Shown here: positions 24,028 through 36,728 of the stretch, piece by piece | How the letters are laid out: the number at the start of each line of letters is the position of its first letter | How positions within the stretch are numbered: the first letter of the stretch is position 1 | Origin: Tetrapyrgos nigripes | Lineage: Eukaryota > Basidiomycota > Agaricomycetes > Agaricales > Campanellaceae | Length of the DNA stretch: 64,000 nucleotides | NCBI GenBank assembly: GCA_013368315.1 | Contig: JAACJM010000193.1 | Coordinates: 62,001-126,000, forward strand | Direction: 5' to 3' | Made by a program: the position numbers and the translations under genes | Notes under the pieces: model-generated | Database searches by the model: none | What the model was told of the DNA's origin: nothing | What the model saw: only the letters and a program-made list of their open reading frames with translations

Positions 24028-24285
24028 CGGAGGCCCTTGGGAGCGCCTTTAGTGGCTGCAAACCATAGACTTCGCATACTACCTGGATGGCGCCTTCAAG
24101 GCAGCCTGCGTCGCCTTCAATGGCTTGATGATATGTCCAACAGTGCAGAACTTATGTCCAGCTGCAGTTGTTGACAATCTAGGGGACTAGTCACTGTCAT
24201 GGCATGTTCATCACTGCCTTCTTCTCTTTTCACATGGTGCATTTATTGCTGCCTTCTCATGTTGCATATGGATAAATGCTGACAG

Positions 24286-24735
24286 TTGACCTCCCCAGAT
24301 CTTCTATCAAGAATGTCTTCTTCAAACCTTACTTCTCTCACTACTGTTTTCAACAGACAGAACTATCCCAGCTGGGCTGGAAGCATGCTCCCTTACCTTC
24401 AATCGATTGGTGTCAGTCAGGTCTTGGATTCGACCAGACCTGCCATTCTTCCTGTCTCAGATGACCCTACTGTTGCTCAGATCACAGCGGCTAGTACTGC
24501 TCAAGACAAAAGTGACAGTTGGGATGAGGCTGATGCCAAAGCTCGTGGTGCCCTAATCCTCTGCCTCTCTCCTGCACTTTGTACTAAGTACGAAGACAAC
24601 TTCTGCTAAAGCCATCTGGGATGGTCTCAAAGAGGACTACGGTACTCCTGGTGCTTCTGCCATCTATACCAACTTCCTTCATGCCATCAATCTGCAAATC
24701 CCTGCTAATGCTGATCTTGTCTCTCTTTGTTTCTC
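24286..24735 (+). pseudogene. gag: Copia Gag fragment (UBN2-type)
   Basis: Follows the primer-binding site by about 260 bp. The first frame (24313-24609, MSSSNLTSLTTVFNR, NYPSWAGSM, ALILCLSPAL) is the N-terminal half of a copia Gag. After a frame break near 24600 it continues as AKAIWDGLKEDYG and FLHAINLQIPA to about 24725. It then gives way to C/T-rich sequence without homology (24730-25140). It belongs to a different copia family from the pair at 2-16 kb. Confidence 0.75.
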
Positions 24736-25189
24736 CCCTTGTTTGCTTCGCATTCCAGCCCTTTGGTTTATCTAGATCTTGTTTCTTCTTATTTCCTTCT
24801 TCTTTGCTTTGCTTCTATTGTTCTCTACACCCTAGGTTTCCCCATAGTTCTTCCTTCCCTTGTTTCTCCATGGTTCTCCCTTCTCCATACTTCTTCCTTG
24901 GTTTCCTCCATGATTCCTCCATTGTGTCATGAATCGCTCTCTGTCTATTCATTCCCTTTCTATTCTCTTCCCTTTACTACCTATTTCCCACTTTATTCAC
25001 TTTTTAACCCCATAAACATCAACCATTTCCCATCATCGTCTATAGTTACCATCTCTACAGATCTATGACTCACACTCTTATTTCCTCCGCTTCCTATCTC
25101 CACGGACATTCTCACTGTCAATCATTCCTTATGATCCAGTACCTTCATTTATCCATATTTGACTCATGAAGGCATAAGGAGAGAGGAAC

Positions 25190-26645
25190 ATTCATCCCAG
25201 TCTATGCACCATCCGACGCCAACATTCTTACTGGAAAATGGGTATACAGAACAAAGAAGGACGAACATGGAAAGGTTAAGGAACACAGGGCACAACTCGT
25301 AGTGCGTGGATACAACCAGATCCCCGAAGTCGACTACTTCCCCGACGATACATTCGCTTCAGTCGCCAAAATGACATCAGGACGCATCATTCTATCTATA
25401 GCAGCACATCGTGAGATGGAAATTCACCAGATGGACGTCAGATCGGCATATCTCTATGGCAAAACAGATCCCAATGAACACATATTCATGAAACCACCTC
25501 CCAGCATCGAGATGGCTGGTGTAAAACCCAGTCAAGTTCTCCGTCTCCGATTAGCTCTCTATGGACTCAAGCAAGCCAGATGCCGTTGGTATCTCAGATT
25601 TTGTGAAATCATGAAGGAAATTGGACTTACACGCTCCAACTTCGATCACGCCGTCTTTTACTGAATCAATCCATTCATCATCTTATTCATCCACGTCAAC
25701 GATATGACATTGGTTACCGACACTATGGCAGATATGGAAAAGTTGAAGAAGAAAATTAAAGAGAAAGTTGAAGTTACAGATGCGGGAGAATTACATTGGA
25801 TGTTAGGAATTGAAATTCGCAGGAACAGACAGGAACGGACCCTCCAAATGTCTCAACAATCATACATCGACTCCATCATCGCCCGCTACGGCTTTACCGA
25901 CACCAAACCTGTCTCCATACCATTTGATCCTCATACTTGTCTATCCACATCACAGTCACCTACTACCATCAAAGAAATTGCTCAGATGCAAGACAAACCA
26001 TACCGAGAAGCTCTAGATGCACTCCAATATTTACGTCATGCTACACGCCCAGATCTCGCCTATCCAGTATCTCAACTCGCACGATTCGCTCATAATCCCA
26101 GCATTGCACACTGGAACGCATTACGCCGTGTATTCGCTTATCTCAAATTGACGAAGGATCATTGGTTGACTTACGGAAATACTCAGACGGATATTATCGG
26201 TTATTCAGATGCAGATGGAATGTCTAACGAAGATCATCCTGCTATCTCAGGCTACGTCTTCATGCTTAACGGAGGAGCTATTTCCTGGTCTTCTAAACGA
26301 CAAGATACTATCTCCCTCTCCACTACTGAAGCAGAATACATCGCACTCTCTCACGCAGCTAAGGAAGCCATTTGGACTTGGAACTTCATATCCAAAATCT
26401 TTGGATCTATCACCAACCCCGTACTTATTCATTCGGACAACCAATTGGCTATTGCACTCGCTAAGGACAACCGTTATCACGCTCACACCAAACACATCAA
26501 CATACACTACCATTTCATTCGCTACGTTATTGAAGAAGGCAAGATATGACTTTCATATTGCCCTACCGACAAAATGACGGCCGACATCTTTACGAAAGCA
26601 TTACCATCGCTTAAGGCCAAACACTTTGCTTCGTCTATGGGACTC
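25190..26645 (+). pseudogene. pol: Copia reverse transcriptase-RNase H, inactive
   Basis: C-terminal part of a copia Pol of a third family. It starts LTGKWVYRTKKD, then VVRGYNQIPEVDYF, the palm motif MDVRSAYLYG (first aspartate kept) and LALYGLKQARCRW. The frame stops near 25664 and continues from about 25666. The catalytic YVDD box reads HVNDM here, so the first catalytic aspartate of the pair is lost. RNase H follows: ATRPDLAYPVSQLARF, TTEAEYIALSHAAKEAIW, HSDNQLAIALAKD, HINIHYHFIR. A stop at 26549 precedes the conserved tail (DIFTKALPS). Protease and integrase are missing. Confidence 0.85.
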
Positions 26646-26664
26646 GCAAAGGTTTGAGGAGGAG

Positions 26665-26990
26665 TGTTGGAATATTATATTGATCTATACACGAACGAAC
26701 AGCTTCATCTCTTTTAGTTTACTTGTATCCACATATGCCCCACCAGTTTCTTTCAGTCTCCAATATTACATCGTCTTTTACATCGTTACTTTCCTAGCAG
26801 CTCCATACTTACATCGAACATTACATAGTAGTGACATCGTAGTAGTATAGCTTTCGCCACAGCTTTATTTACGGACTCATACAGAACAGTATAAATACTT
26901 AGGTAGTTAGCTGTGTATACCTCTAGAGCCGTAATCGATTTGTTCGCCTCACTTGTGTATCAAGTGTCTATATCCTCAGTTTTATTCTCA
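26665..26990 (+). repeat. 3' LTR start of the third copia element
   Basis: TGTTGGAATATTATATTG begins right after a GAGGAGGA polypurine tract (26656-26664), as expected for a copia 3' LTR. A TATAAATACT box lies near 26892. The right end is not certain; it could extend beyond 26990, and no second copy is present in the window for comparison. Confidence 0.55.
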
Positions 26991-28440
26991 TAATAGGTCC
27001 TTAGTCTGTCCACTTGTTATCCCTCTGGTCCATACTGCTCAGCATGTCTTAGTACTATGTAGACATTGGCATACCTTTGGCTCTCTCATTATCTATTCTC
27101 TTTGCCTCATCCCTTTGTCTTCAGTATCTGTGGTGGCCTGAGAGGTTGCTAGTATCAGCCAGGCCTGTTCTTGACAATAGGGGGTTCAACAATAACAGGG
27201 GTCATAATAGACAGTCTTCTTGACTTCACAATATCACAATAAGAGGCTAATATGCCTAAGTTCAATAAATACAATATGGGGGCCAATATGCCAATGCAAT
27301 CACAACAATCTTAGTCTTAGGGTGAACTAATGTTCGAGTCTTTAAAGTTTTGGGTTTTTGTAGAAATTCCTAGGCAAGCAAGAGACCTAATCTTCTCTCT
27401 CGAGTGATCCAGAATCTGCAGCAATACACGCGAGTACTAATCTGTCTTTCAAACTACGAGTACTTCGTCCTTTTATACTCTAGAGGTCCTAGAACTGTAC
27501 AGTAGCTAATATTATTTAAAGTCCACAATATTATATAGTAAAACACGAGAGACTGAATGAGAGTAACTAAGGAGAGAGATACGCGAGCAATATTCTTTGG
27601 TGTCTTTAGGAGGGATGAGGTAGATCTTGAGCATTTGGCAACATCACGACAATCTTAGCTTTAGCTTGAGTAGATCTAGCCAGCTTCACAAACAGTCAGA
27701 ATGTCTCCAAGGTATTCGCGAAGGCACCCGTCTGGGTTTCTCCTTGATATCATCCATCTCCTTTCATCTTGTATCTTATCTTCCTGAGTCTATGTCACGT
27801 TGGTAATCCCATGGATCATGAATAGGGGTAACACGTCCTCATACTGCTCGTGAGGTGGCTACTGTGAACAAGTGCCTTGGGTATGTACGTATAAATGTAT
27901 ATGAGCAGTCTAGTACTCGAACATCAAACCTAGTATCTTGAGGGACATAAGTACGATCCTCTCAAGGCTACTTATCCTTATTTTGTGTTGCTTTGCAAGT
28001 GTTGCCTCTAGAGTCACTTTAACTGATAGTTTGGGCTCGCTTCAGTCCTTATTCCCTAGTAAGCAGACATAATACATTTGTATACTTAATAGATGTATGC
28101 ATTTTCAACTAGTTCTAGTCAAATTTTTGGCAGGCATATCACCGTGAATAGGGGTTGATGTGTTGACGCACTACAGTTACTTACGGTTACTTATTTCTTT
28201 GTCTCTTTCTTCTCTTCATGGAACACGTGTATGCTAGTATATATACCTGTAGATACCTTTAGGACACCTCTGTCTTTGCTATTAGAGACAGAGGTGAGCC
28301 ACTTACTTTACTATCAGACTCGGACATTTACTAACATACCTAGATTTATATTTCTCTTTATCTATCTAGGTACTTACTATTTACACTGTCTTTGCTATTA
28401 GAGACAGAGATTTATATTTCTCTTTATCTATCTAGGTTCG
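26991..28440. other. Intergenic, no recognisable gene
   Basis: Short chance frames only. It contains a direct repeat: CTGTCTTTGCTATTAGAGAC at about 28271 and 28387, each followed further on by ATTTATATTTCTCTTTATC. The first motif is itself hairpin-forming (CTCTGTCT and AGACAGAG). Confidence 0.4.
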
Positions 28441-29069
28441 AAATCTAATAATAGGTGGACCAGATCTAGAGATGTGAATTTAGGGGGGGTGAGGGTGAGG
28501 GTCACTATGAATATATTATGATTGTGGGCCCATTGTGGCCTCATTTATTGCCAGAATGATGGGAAAAGAAATCCCACACTGATAAGTGGACCAGATGGGG
28601 GGGGGGTGAGGATGAGGGTATGTGAGTGTAGGGGAACGTGAAGAGGAATCCCACACTGATAGGTCAACTGGAGTTAGAGATATGAATTTATGGAGGTGAG
28701 AGTGAGGGTATGTGGCTGTAGGGGAGTTATCATCAATATCTAATCATTGTGGGCCCATCATGACCTAACTTTACCCACATTGAAGGAAACAGGAATCTCA
28801 CACTGTTAAGGGGACTGATTATAGACATATGTGTGGGCCATTCTAGCCTCCTTGTCACCCAGAATAAAGTGAAAAGAAACCCCATTCCCTGATAAGATTG
28901 AAAAAAACTCTGCCATAATATGATGTATTTTTGTTGTGGTCAGTCCAGAATAATAGGAAATGATTTGGACAGGAGGGGCATGTGTCCCTACTACACTACC
29001 AAAATTTGTATCTGTTATACCACTAAAATAGTAATCAGTCTTGCCAGCAAAGCATGGTCTCTTCCCCCC
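28440..29069. repeat. G-rich ~150-bp repeats and insertion right end
   Basis: Units with GGGTGAGGGTGAGGG, GTGGGCCCATTGTGGCCTCA and GAAATCCCACACTGAT are diverged copies of the 8090-8965 repeats. The block ends ATAGTAATCAGTCTTGCCAG and runs to CTCTTCCCCCCA at about 29069, the same terminus as the insertion in copia copy 1 (ending 9470). Transposase coding follows at once. Confidence 0.7.
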
Positions 29070-29323
29070 AACTTAGTCCAGATGGGATTGTAATTCATGT
29101 CTATGGACCTGTTGAAGGCCGCTGCCATGACAGAATGTTGTACAAGGAGAGCAGCCTTGCGGCACTTTTGGAAAAGCATTTTTGGACCACAGATGGAAGA
29201 AGCCTCTTTGTGTTTGGGGATCTAGCCTATGGTACTGGAGATCACTTGATGTCTCCATTCAAAGGTGCCAACGTTTCTAGAGAGCAGAAGAGATGGAACA
29301 CAGCAATGCATTTCTCCCTGTGA
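29070..29323 (+). pseudogene. Harbinger-type DDE transposase fragment
   Basis: An 85-codon piece of a DDE_Tnp_4 (PIF/Harbinger-like) nuclease, which cuts and joins transposon ends. Key motifs are SPDGIVIHVYGPVEGRCHD and the catalytic-aspartate segment FVFGDLAYG. The usual continuation (a V-R-x-x-V/L-E/Q-W segment) is still readable in another frame at 29315-29345, so the gene is frameshifted after NTAMHF. The N-terminal half is missing; G-rich repeats occupy its place. Chance frames on the minus strand over 29442-29737 are not clearly related. The assignment rests on motif recognition only. Confidence 0.75.
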
Positions 29324-29895
29324 GAATATTTTTGCAGTGGGCCAGTAGGATGAGCCTGGCTGGTGGATGGGAGAACCAGACATAAACAACACCTCGAGAT
29401 ATTTGACTGCAAAGTGGAAGTTTGCTTCTGTTGCTCACTAATCATCCCAGACTTGACAGAAGCAGGAACACTCTTGTTGGATGCAATGACCTTTCCCAGC
29501 AAGGCTTTTGTCTCCTGGTGTTGTTTGCGTTCACACTTGTGAGCCTCTTGGAGAACTGTTGGATAGCCGAGTTGGTATCAGTGCCTTGTTTCTTGCTGGC
29601 ATCTTTGATGGCAGAGGCAATGATAGTGCAATTTCTCTTTGGTTGAGGTGACATGTTCTCCTTGTTTTTGGAATCAGAGTCAGAAAAAAAAACGCATTAA
29701 TGAAAAGAATGCAAAAGCGTAAAAATCTGAACTGCATTGTTGCTGATGCTCTCGTACAGTGGGGAACAAGTCCTTTTGTTGACGACTCTCACAACCCTTG
29801 TCCTGCATTAGTCTCCCTCTTCAACTTTGCCTGAGCTTTGCAACTCAAGTCCTCAGTGTTCAAGATGTTTGCAGTGTACAGAGCATAAACAGAAG

Positions 29896-30393
29896 TAGGG
29901 CTGGGCACCATCCCCATACTCATACGATATACAGGTACCGTATAACAGATACGGCCCCGGTCATATTCCTTGCTGAAAAAAATCAAGATCCTACCATTTT
30001 CCTTTCAAAAAGCAACAACTGACCCATCAATGGCAAGTTCTGACAAAATGTTAGCTCTTTACATGTGTGGTCATACATGGTAATCTCTGATGTTGATCAG
30101 AAATGGATGAATAGTGGCTGAAAAATCATTGACAATGGGGGACAAAAGGTGAAATGCTTGTTCTGAGATCGCTTGGATGTTAGAATTACTAAATTTGTCA
30201 TTTTATCACACAGAAATCACCATCATCATTGGAACGACACCGTATACCAGTATTACTGGTGTACCCGTACCCATACCATACCATATTGACCCCCAATTCA
30301 ACCTGTACAAATACAAGGACGGGTTCACCATACCAGTACTGTCCCTGTAAAGAATACGGGCGTACCAGTATTACTGGACAGTGCTCAGCCCTA
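29896..30393. mobile_element. hAT-like MITE, TSD AACAGAAG
   Basis: Starts TAGGGCTGGGCAC and ends GTGCTCAGCCCTA (one mismatch as inverted repeat). Flanked by a perfect 8-bp duplication AACAGAAG (29888-29895 and 30394-30401). The interior near both ends is rich in GTAC, CGTAC and CCATACC. Non-coding; 498 bp. A truncated relative lies at 1504. Confidence 0.92.
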
Positions 30394-30681
30394 AACAGAA
30401 GTCATGAGCTAGATGATCTGTGAATTACAACTCAAAAAGGAAGGATATCATTCTTTTCTTAACGTGTTCAGTGACTTCCTCGACATCCCCAGTCTTCTGG
30501 AGAGATTTGATCTCTCCTTTCAGCAGGATAATCAGCTTCTATGTTCTTTCACTTCTACATAGGTTAGAAGAAGGTACTCTAGAGACAGATCAATTATAGT
30601 GATAAACAAATGTCAAACAGTGACTAGTACCCACCTTTTTGCTTGCATAACCAGGCTGTAATAGTCTTGTGTTTATCTCTG

Positions 30682-31098
30682 AGGGCTCGCGCCCACAGAA
30701 AGTTATTAGGTAATCAGTTGTGGGAAGTCAAAGGCACAGTCAAATGACACTCAAATGCCTCGATTTTTGATACATGTATTCTTGACATAGCAAACATATG
30801 GTGTACAAATTTTTAACTAGAAAATCCAAATACTAGTAATACTTATTGTGAAGTCTGGAATCCCAGCCAAATCCTGACTCGGAAGTGGCTGTGCTCTCGC
30901 AGAATTGGACTTCAGTCCATATCGCAAGTTCTGCTTTGTTTTGTGCCACGATTTTTGGTATCTAACCTTAGATGTACTCAAGCATCCTATAATTAAAATA
31001 AGAACCACAAAAATATTTCAAAAAGTCATAGAAATACATAAAAACGCATTGTGAGAATATTTTTGATTACCTCATAACTTTCTATGGGCACCAGCCCT
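30682..31098. mobile_element. Inverted-repeat miniature element
   Basis: The left end AGGGCTCGCGCCCACAG and the AAGTTATTAGGTAATCA that follows are repeated inverted at the right end (31063-31098) as AGGGCTGGTGCCCATAG and AAGTTATGAGGTAATCA. That is about 35 bp of imperfect terminal inverted repeat around a 350-bp interior. No target duplication is evident, so the superfamily is open. Confidence 0.7.
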
Positions 31099-32205
31099 AT
31101 AGGATTAACGCCAGACTACATATCTACATAGTAGATATCATCAGTCTGGTATCGAGACTAAGGCTGTAATCAGAATCAGAACTGATCCTGGGAGCCCGAA
31201 TGGCATGTTCAAGAAATGTGGTCATAACTTCTGCAGGTAGCATGAAGGACTTGTGGACCACCGCTTTGCGTGGCAATAACAAGGCCCGAAATCCAAAGCT
31301 GATGGTCTGGACTGGGTCTGGCGGAAAATGCCGGTAGGACGACTTGGCATAGCCACAGCTGCAAAGCGGCATTTATAAGAACGAGTCCTCTAAAAGGGTC
31401 TTGTAATCTGAGGAACTAGAATCTCCTGTGTTTGTTGTACAATGTAAGTTAATAAATTTCTCATGAAATAGCATGAGAATAATGCCAAGTATATATGCAC
31501 CACTATGACTGCAAGTCTTGTCTTGTGGCTGATCCTGTTTTTGGGTTTTTAGAGTGGCAATAGTGACTGTACTGAAAAAAGTTACCTCTGCACAACAGAG
31601 AAGGTCCCATTCAATAAAATTCTTGTGACCATGATATGCTACCCAATTTATAATCCACGCTCCTATAACCTGTGAAGAAATTATTGTTAGTTTGTCTCAG
31701 TTTAATGACCATTGACAGAGGATTATATACTCTAAAATTACAAGAAAATGGAGGCTGTGTTCTATGTGTATGTTCTATGGAACAAGTGTCATATGTTCTG
31801 ATTTTTGTTTGCAGAAAATCCACAACTAGAATGAATGACCACATTATCTGTCACAAGTTCAATCCCTGCCAGGCTGCCTGTTGCATAATTTTTTAGGCTC
31901 ACTTACCATAAGCAACAGATCACATGTATTTACTATTTTCATCAAACTTCAAAGATTCCCATGGTGCAACAATCCGCGTCTGAATGCTCAGAAATTTGGG
32001 TGGGTTGGCAGCAAAAATAATGATTACTATAAAAGTAATCGTAATTCAAGATAGTATATAACAGTCGGGCGTCAAGGAGAGTGGTCAACAATTTACAAAG
32101 TGAGTAGAAAAGAGAGGAAATAGCGTGTATCGATAAGAAAAACAGTAATATAACACGCATCGTGCATGTCACATGTTATATAAGGAGCTCACTGCCGAAT
32201 GGCCC
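31099..32205. other. Intergenic, one unrecognised minus-strand frame
   Basis: A minus-strand frame of 82 codons (31124-31372) has protein-like composition (CGYAKSSYRHFPPDPV) but no family. The remainder is AT-rich with chance frames. Nothing else is recognised. Confidence 0.3.
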
Positions 32206-32210
32206 GAACA

Positions 32211-34230
32211 TCAGACTCGGATTAAGGGACTTGGTCGAAAAAAAAAACTATTAACATAATCAGTAAGCTCCATACGAAGCCTGACAGCTTCGTAAGAATC
32301 AACATCAATATCAACAAGATCAGGATCATAAACAAAATCGGAATCAAAAGCTATGGTGAGACAACGACTCGAGCGTTGAGAAGAGAGAATGAAGTCGAAT
32401 GATTGATGCAAGTTGAGAATCAAACGCGAGGCCATTATTGCAGAGCAGTTGAATGCGAATGTAAGTAAGGGCTCTGTGGTGTAGGCCTGAGGTGTACGAG
32501 ATGAAGGAAAGGGAATCAGATAAGCAGCAAAAAGCTGAAAGAGTCGGAGAACAAAGTGGATCATCTTACCCCGGAAGCCTAAACCATAGGTTTCAGTAAG
32601 TAGATCCGAAGTTGCATACAGAAGCTTAACTTACATACTGTGTTATTATATGTGCGAGCGTCACAAGAAGCATGAGCCTGATATATTTCAACGTCCTCAG
32701 ATGAAGTACAAAAAACCTTTGCGGCATCGACACTTACGCATAGTATAGGCCACCTGTTTGATGGATCACAATTGAGGAAAAAGACAGATAGGTCCATCCA
32801 AGATTAGTTACTCACCGTCTCTAAGTACCAACGCATGAAGAAGATGCCGGACCCCGGCATGTCTCATTACCCAGGATTTCCATAGTGTTAATGAAAATAT
32901 GAGGGAGTCGAAGGCTATAATTAGGATCCATGGGAGTATTCGGTCTGTGGTAGAAGGAGCAAAACGAGGAAGGGGATTGAGCAAAGTTTGATTGATGAAA
33001 GTAGTACAAGTGAGGCACGCACAGAAAACACTGAAAAAATCGAAGTTGAAGCCGAAAATGAAATGAGCTTTCAACTAAAAGATACCTTTTGCTGAGCTCA
33101 AAGGAAGTTACTCACGTAGGGCGAGGTACAGTGACCACACATCCTTCAGGATGCAGCTCCATACGCGTAATATTTTGGTCTAAGCCCATCCACTGTAAAT
33201 GTAGATGTTGAATACATGTATACGTATGGCGACGGACAGCATAAAGGCATAGAAATCAGCAAATTGTATGCCAATTACTTATTTGAATAAAGTGGGTACC
33301 ACTCACCATACCACACATCGCGATCGACAAAATTGCGAGAACCATAATAACCAATATTTGACGACTCCGTTCGTAGAGTGCGTATATACGTATGCAGATG
33401 GTGCCTATCAGCGGAAGCGTGAGGGTAAATTACGTAGACAGTGACATAGGAGGATTCGAGGATCGAGGATTCCAACTTAGAAGTATACCTACCGTATACA
33501 ACCACAGCTTTCAGAACGACCCAAACGAGCCAGTAGGTATAGTATTGCATGCACCTAGAAATAAAGAAGCCTCAGAATCAAAGGGTAGATATAGGATTTA
33601 TCTCAATTGGAATTTACTGACGCCTGGAAAGTAAAAAGCAGAAATATTGATGTTCAGAGCCAGAGATATGGCGTTATGATTAAAAAACAAGGATGTGATG
33701 AATTGAATGAAGGCGTATGCACTTACCCTAATACTCATCGTCGAGAAGCTCACCACCGTCACAGGAATTGTTCCAACCAACCCCAAATATCGGATGATAA
33801 GGAAGCAATAAGAGGATAAGATTTTAGGCCGTGACCAAATGTAGTTGACTTCATCACCTGAAACAACATCAATCACATACGAAAACATCACAGTTAACTA
33901 CTATGAAATTAGATAGAAGTTAGGCAGAACTCACCAAAAGTGATAATATGCTCCCAAAAAAGAATCACTATGAAACATGCGTCTGCGGGTCACAAAACTG
34001 TCCAGTCGAAAGCTTCCAAAGATGACGTACTGATACCCAGGAGATACATGTACCTATGAACCATTCTGCAGACCCGCCGAATATTAGGACCAGTCTGTAT
34101 TCGGAACAGGCAACAATGTGTGGCGAACGGGAAAGGGAGCTGGGGGCAAGGACATAGAAGAAATAGAACGGAGGTACTCACATCTGCCCAACGCCGGGAT
34201 GGCTGTCCTGATCCATAATGCCGATAATAT
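32211..34230 (-). CDS. DUF6533-like seven-helix membrane protein, multi-exon
   Basis: Several minus-strand exons follow the order of the DUF6533 family, integral membrane proteins of unknown function abundant in mushrooms. A likely start (MDQDSHPGVGQ, about 34219) is followed by a GTGAGT donor. One junction is clear: the exon ending at 33935 (LFWEHIITF) joins across a 77-nt intron (33858-33934) to GDEVNYIWSRP, the family's N-terminal signature; that exon runs to 33727. Later parts are YWLVWVVLKAVVVYG (about 33480-33550), an exon with FDSLIFSLTLWKSW ending LVLRDG (32825-33074), and the last exon (32211-32564) with ASRLILNLHQS and an Asp-rich tail. Some small exons and phases could not be resolved. 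It appears mostly intact. Confidence 0.72.
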
Positions 34231-35960
34231 GTTCCTCCGGACTCTAGGACGAGATCGTTTTAATTTGGAGAGAAGAGGGGCAGGAATGCTCGATAGAGAC
34301 TCAACTAGTGCATCCTTTTATAAAGGCCTTTCGGTTTCACAAAATAGGTGTTAGCAAATGCCGTCGCTGCATACCTGCATGAGGATTCAAAGTATTCATC
34401 CCAGAATTCGGATTGACCTGGCCTTTTTATTTTTGACAGTGGCGGCTGTCCGAAACGGTCAATCTCTGGGCGATTCAATCGGACAGTGAAGTCCTTGTTC
34501 TCGGAAACGTATGTTCATTGTGTACTCTCATTTAAATGTACCTCGCAAACCTGTATGAATGGCACTGAGACTTAGTCATCATTGAGACTCGAGAGTAAAT
34601 AGTTTTATGCATATTGGATGTCTTGACTCTTATGGCCCTAGCTGTTTTCGGCTGTTTCAACTTTCACTGGTCCGTAAGCTCGGTTCATTTTCGAAGATGT
34701 TCTTTACTCCGTTCCACAGTGTTCCTTTCATACAATTGTGGCTGTTTAGTCCCAGTGAAAAACTTACCGGTGGAGAATGGCTGAGTACGAGCGAATCAGA
34801 TAATAATTTAGGGAACAGCACGGAAATTTTTTTAACCCGGCCCCGCCACGGTGGAGATGGCCGCAGGGACTTAGGGCTAGACGCGATGACCGACGTGCGT
34901 GTTGTTCTGTCTAATCATCTTGTTGTTCGTTCACGGGTTTCTCGAAAGAAAAATAATAGGCAAATTACAAGAAGTCCTGAAACAGCGACTTCCCCCGGGT
35001 ATATTCGAAACGAGACTCGAAAGGCGCTATCTACGATATGGGAGAGGAGGGAGGGAGGGTATCTCGAAGTGGAATAGATATAACTATCAAAACTCGTGAA
35101 TAAGTGAGATATAGTAGAAGGATGATAATACTTACCCAAGAGACTCGTGGATCAGTGATGAGATGCAGAAGGATGATAAGTGGGTGAGTCTCTTGGGTAG
35201 ATGAAGTACTATAATGTAAAAATCAAATGAGAAGTAAAACATGTATAGAGATAAGGATGTAAGAGAAGGAAGGATGTAAGAAATGTGATACTTAAAATGA
35301 CGATACATGAAAGAGAAGTTGATACGAGTATGAGAAGTCACGGAGACGTGTATTGAGGCCACGGAGGCACAACGGGTGTGTAGCCCTGAGGCGTCAACCT
35401 TAAATTCCACGGAGGTAATTATACTGAGGTCCTACACGCGGAGCGTTGAGGGAAGAATGAAAGAAGAAATTTTGAGTAAGTACTCACATTGATGACTAGA
35501 CCTTTGTAAAGGCCCTTTAAAATAAGACTCAACGTAGTACGGTACAGCCGAACTACTATTCTACTCTGTCCCGTGACCATGCCCCTATCTCCTTGGCCCC
35601 AAGGGCGGCGATGCGTTTTCTGCAGACTTAAATCACGAGTTTTTCCTGCAATTTCTAGCTTGAAAAGGTCAGAATATATCTGCCAGTATTTGCTGCTGAA
35701 ATATCGATTTTCCATTTAAAGCTGGCAATTCAGCACCAAAATACTTGGACTTTTTTCTTCAGGCTATAAACCATGAGAAAAAGTCATGATTTGCCCTCTC
35801 CAAACGTAGCGACGTCCTCGTCGCTATCACCTCTAAGTCACAAAGCCGCCCTTACTCTGACGGTGTCGCAAGTAATTAGATCCCGTCTAAAGGTACCACC
35901 GATGTCCGTACCGTCCGGAACGCCATCATTCCTTCCGTCGTCATCCCTGGAACTCTTCTT
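34231..35960. other. Intergenic, no convincing gene
   Basis: Frames of up to 156 codons exist (34607-35077 plus) but show no family and overlap others in different frames. A perfect 13-bp inverted repeat (ACCCAAGAGACTC and GAGTCTCTTGGGT) spans 35134-35199. No transposon terminus or tRNA was recognised. Confidence 0.35.
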
Positions 35961-35989
35961 TTCTACTCCGATCTTCTAGTGTCCTCTGC

Positions 35990-36584
35990 GCCTCGAACAA
36001 CTGCGTAGCCTTCCTTGGTTGAAATGCCCACAGTCTCTGGAATTTGCCTGCAGCTAAAATTTTCAAGGAAATTCCATCCACTTCTTCACTTTCCAACGTC
36101 TCCGGCTTGTAAGAATTGGCTATTTATTCCTGATGCGCCGTGGCTGCGACCACCTAGACAACAAATTTCGCTTGAACTTGAAGGTGTAATCTACATCACT
36201 ACGGTGGACCTGAACCAGCTGGCCTTTGCGGAACACCACCACCACCCTTGGGACCGTTTTGGGACACGCCTGTCAAATGCAATTTTCCGCCTCTCTGCAT
36301 GTTGTATGGTGGCGTGATACCCGTCAAGACGCTGTTGTGCCACGTATGCCATCGGGCTGTCGACGTCGTCTGGTCTCAGAATTGACGACGTCTGGTCTCA
36401 GAATTGACGAGCTCTCTTCAACAGGTGTCGGCTCTGTGTTGAGCACCAGTCCAAGTAGGAGTTCCTTTGGGGAGAACTGCCTGAAGATACAGTTCTTTAT
36501 GAGCCAGAGAGCCTCTTCGAGATGGTCGGGCCATGTATGAGGTACATTTGCTGCTGTGAGCACGATGGACTTCAACTCTAACAT
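35990..36584 (-). pseudogene. LTR-retroelement pol C-terminal remnant
   Basis: The minus-strand frame at 36324-36584 contains the W-x-D-H-L-E-E-A-L-W segment and FSPKELLLGLV, typical of the region just after the integrase core in basidiomycete LTR retroelements. Beyond 36324 the family signal continues in shifted frames: HAERRKIAFDRRV, then VVFRKGQLVQVHRSD, then TFKFKRNLLSRWSQPRR, then an NSYK-x-ETLE-like strand near 36090. At least two frameshifts. Reverse transcriptase and the integrase core are absent, so this is a short dead fragment. Confidence 0.6.
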
Positions 36585-36728
36585 TCTTCGTAGTACTATC
36601 TATTTGTATTCCATGATTCCTTGATGAAGTAACACTACGGCCTTATATGGCATAGTAAGATTCCAGTTATCTTTCTTATCTACGGCTAGGTATCCAGCAG
36701 CTGCCCTTCCATCTGACTATCTGAAAGA

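Noticed and set aside
29442..29737. Minus-strand gene behind the transposase fragment
   Set aside because: Overlapping minus frames with no motif; the plus-strand transposase signal continues partly into this region in another frame.
34607..35077. 156-codon plus-strand frame
   Set aside because: No family, no neighbouring exon, low-complexity termini, and overlapping frames of similar length.
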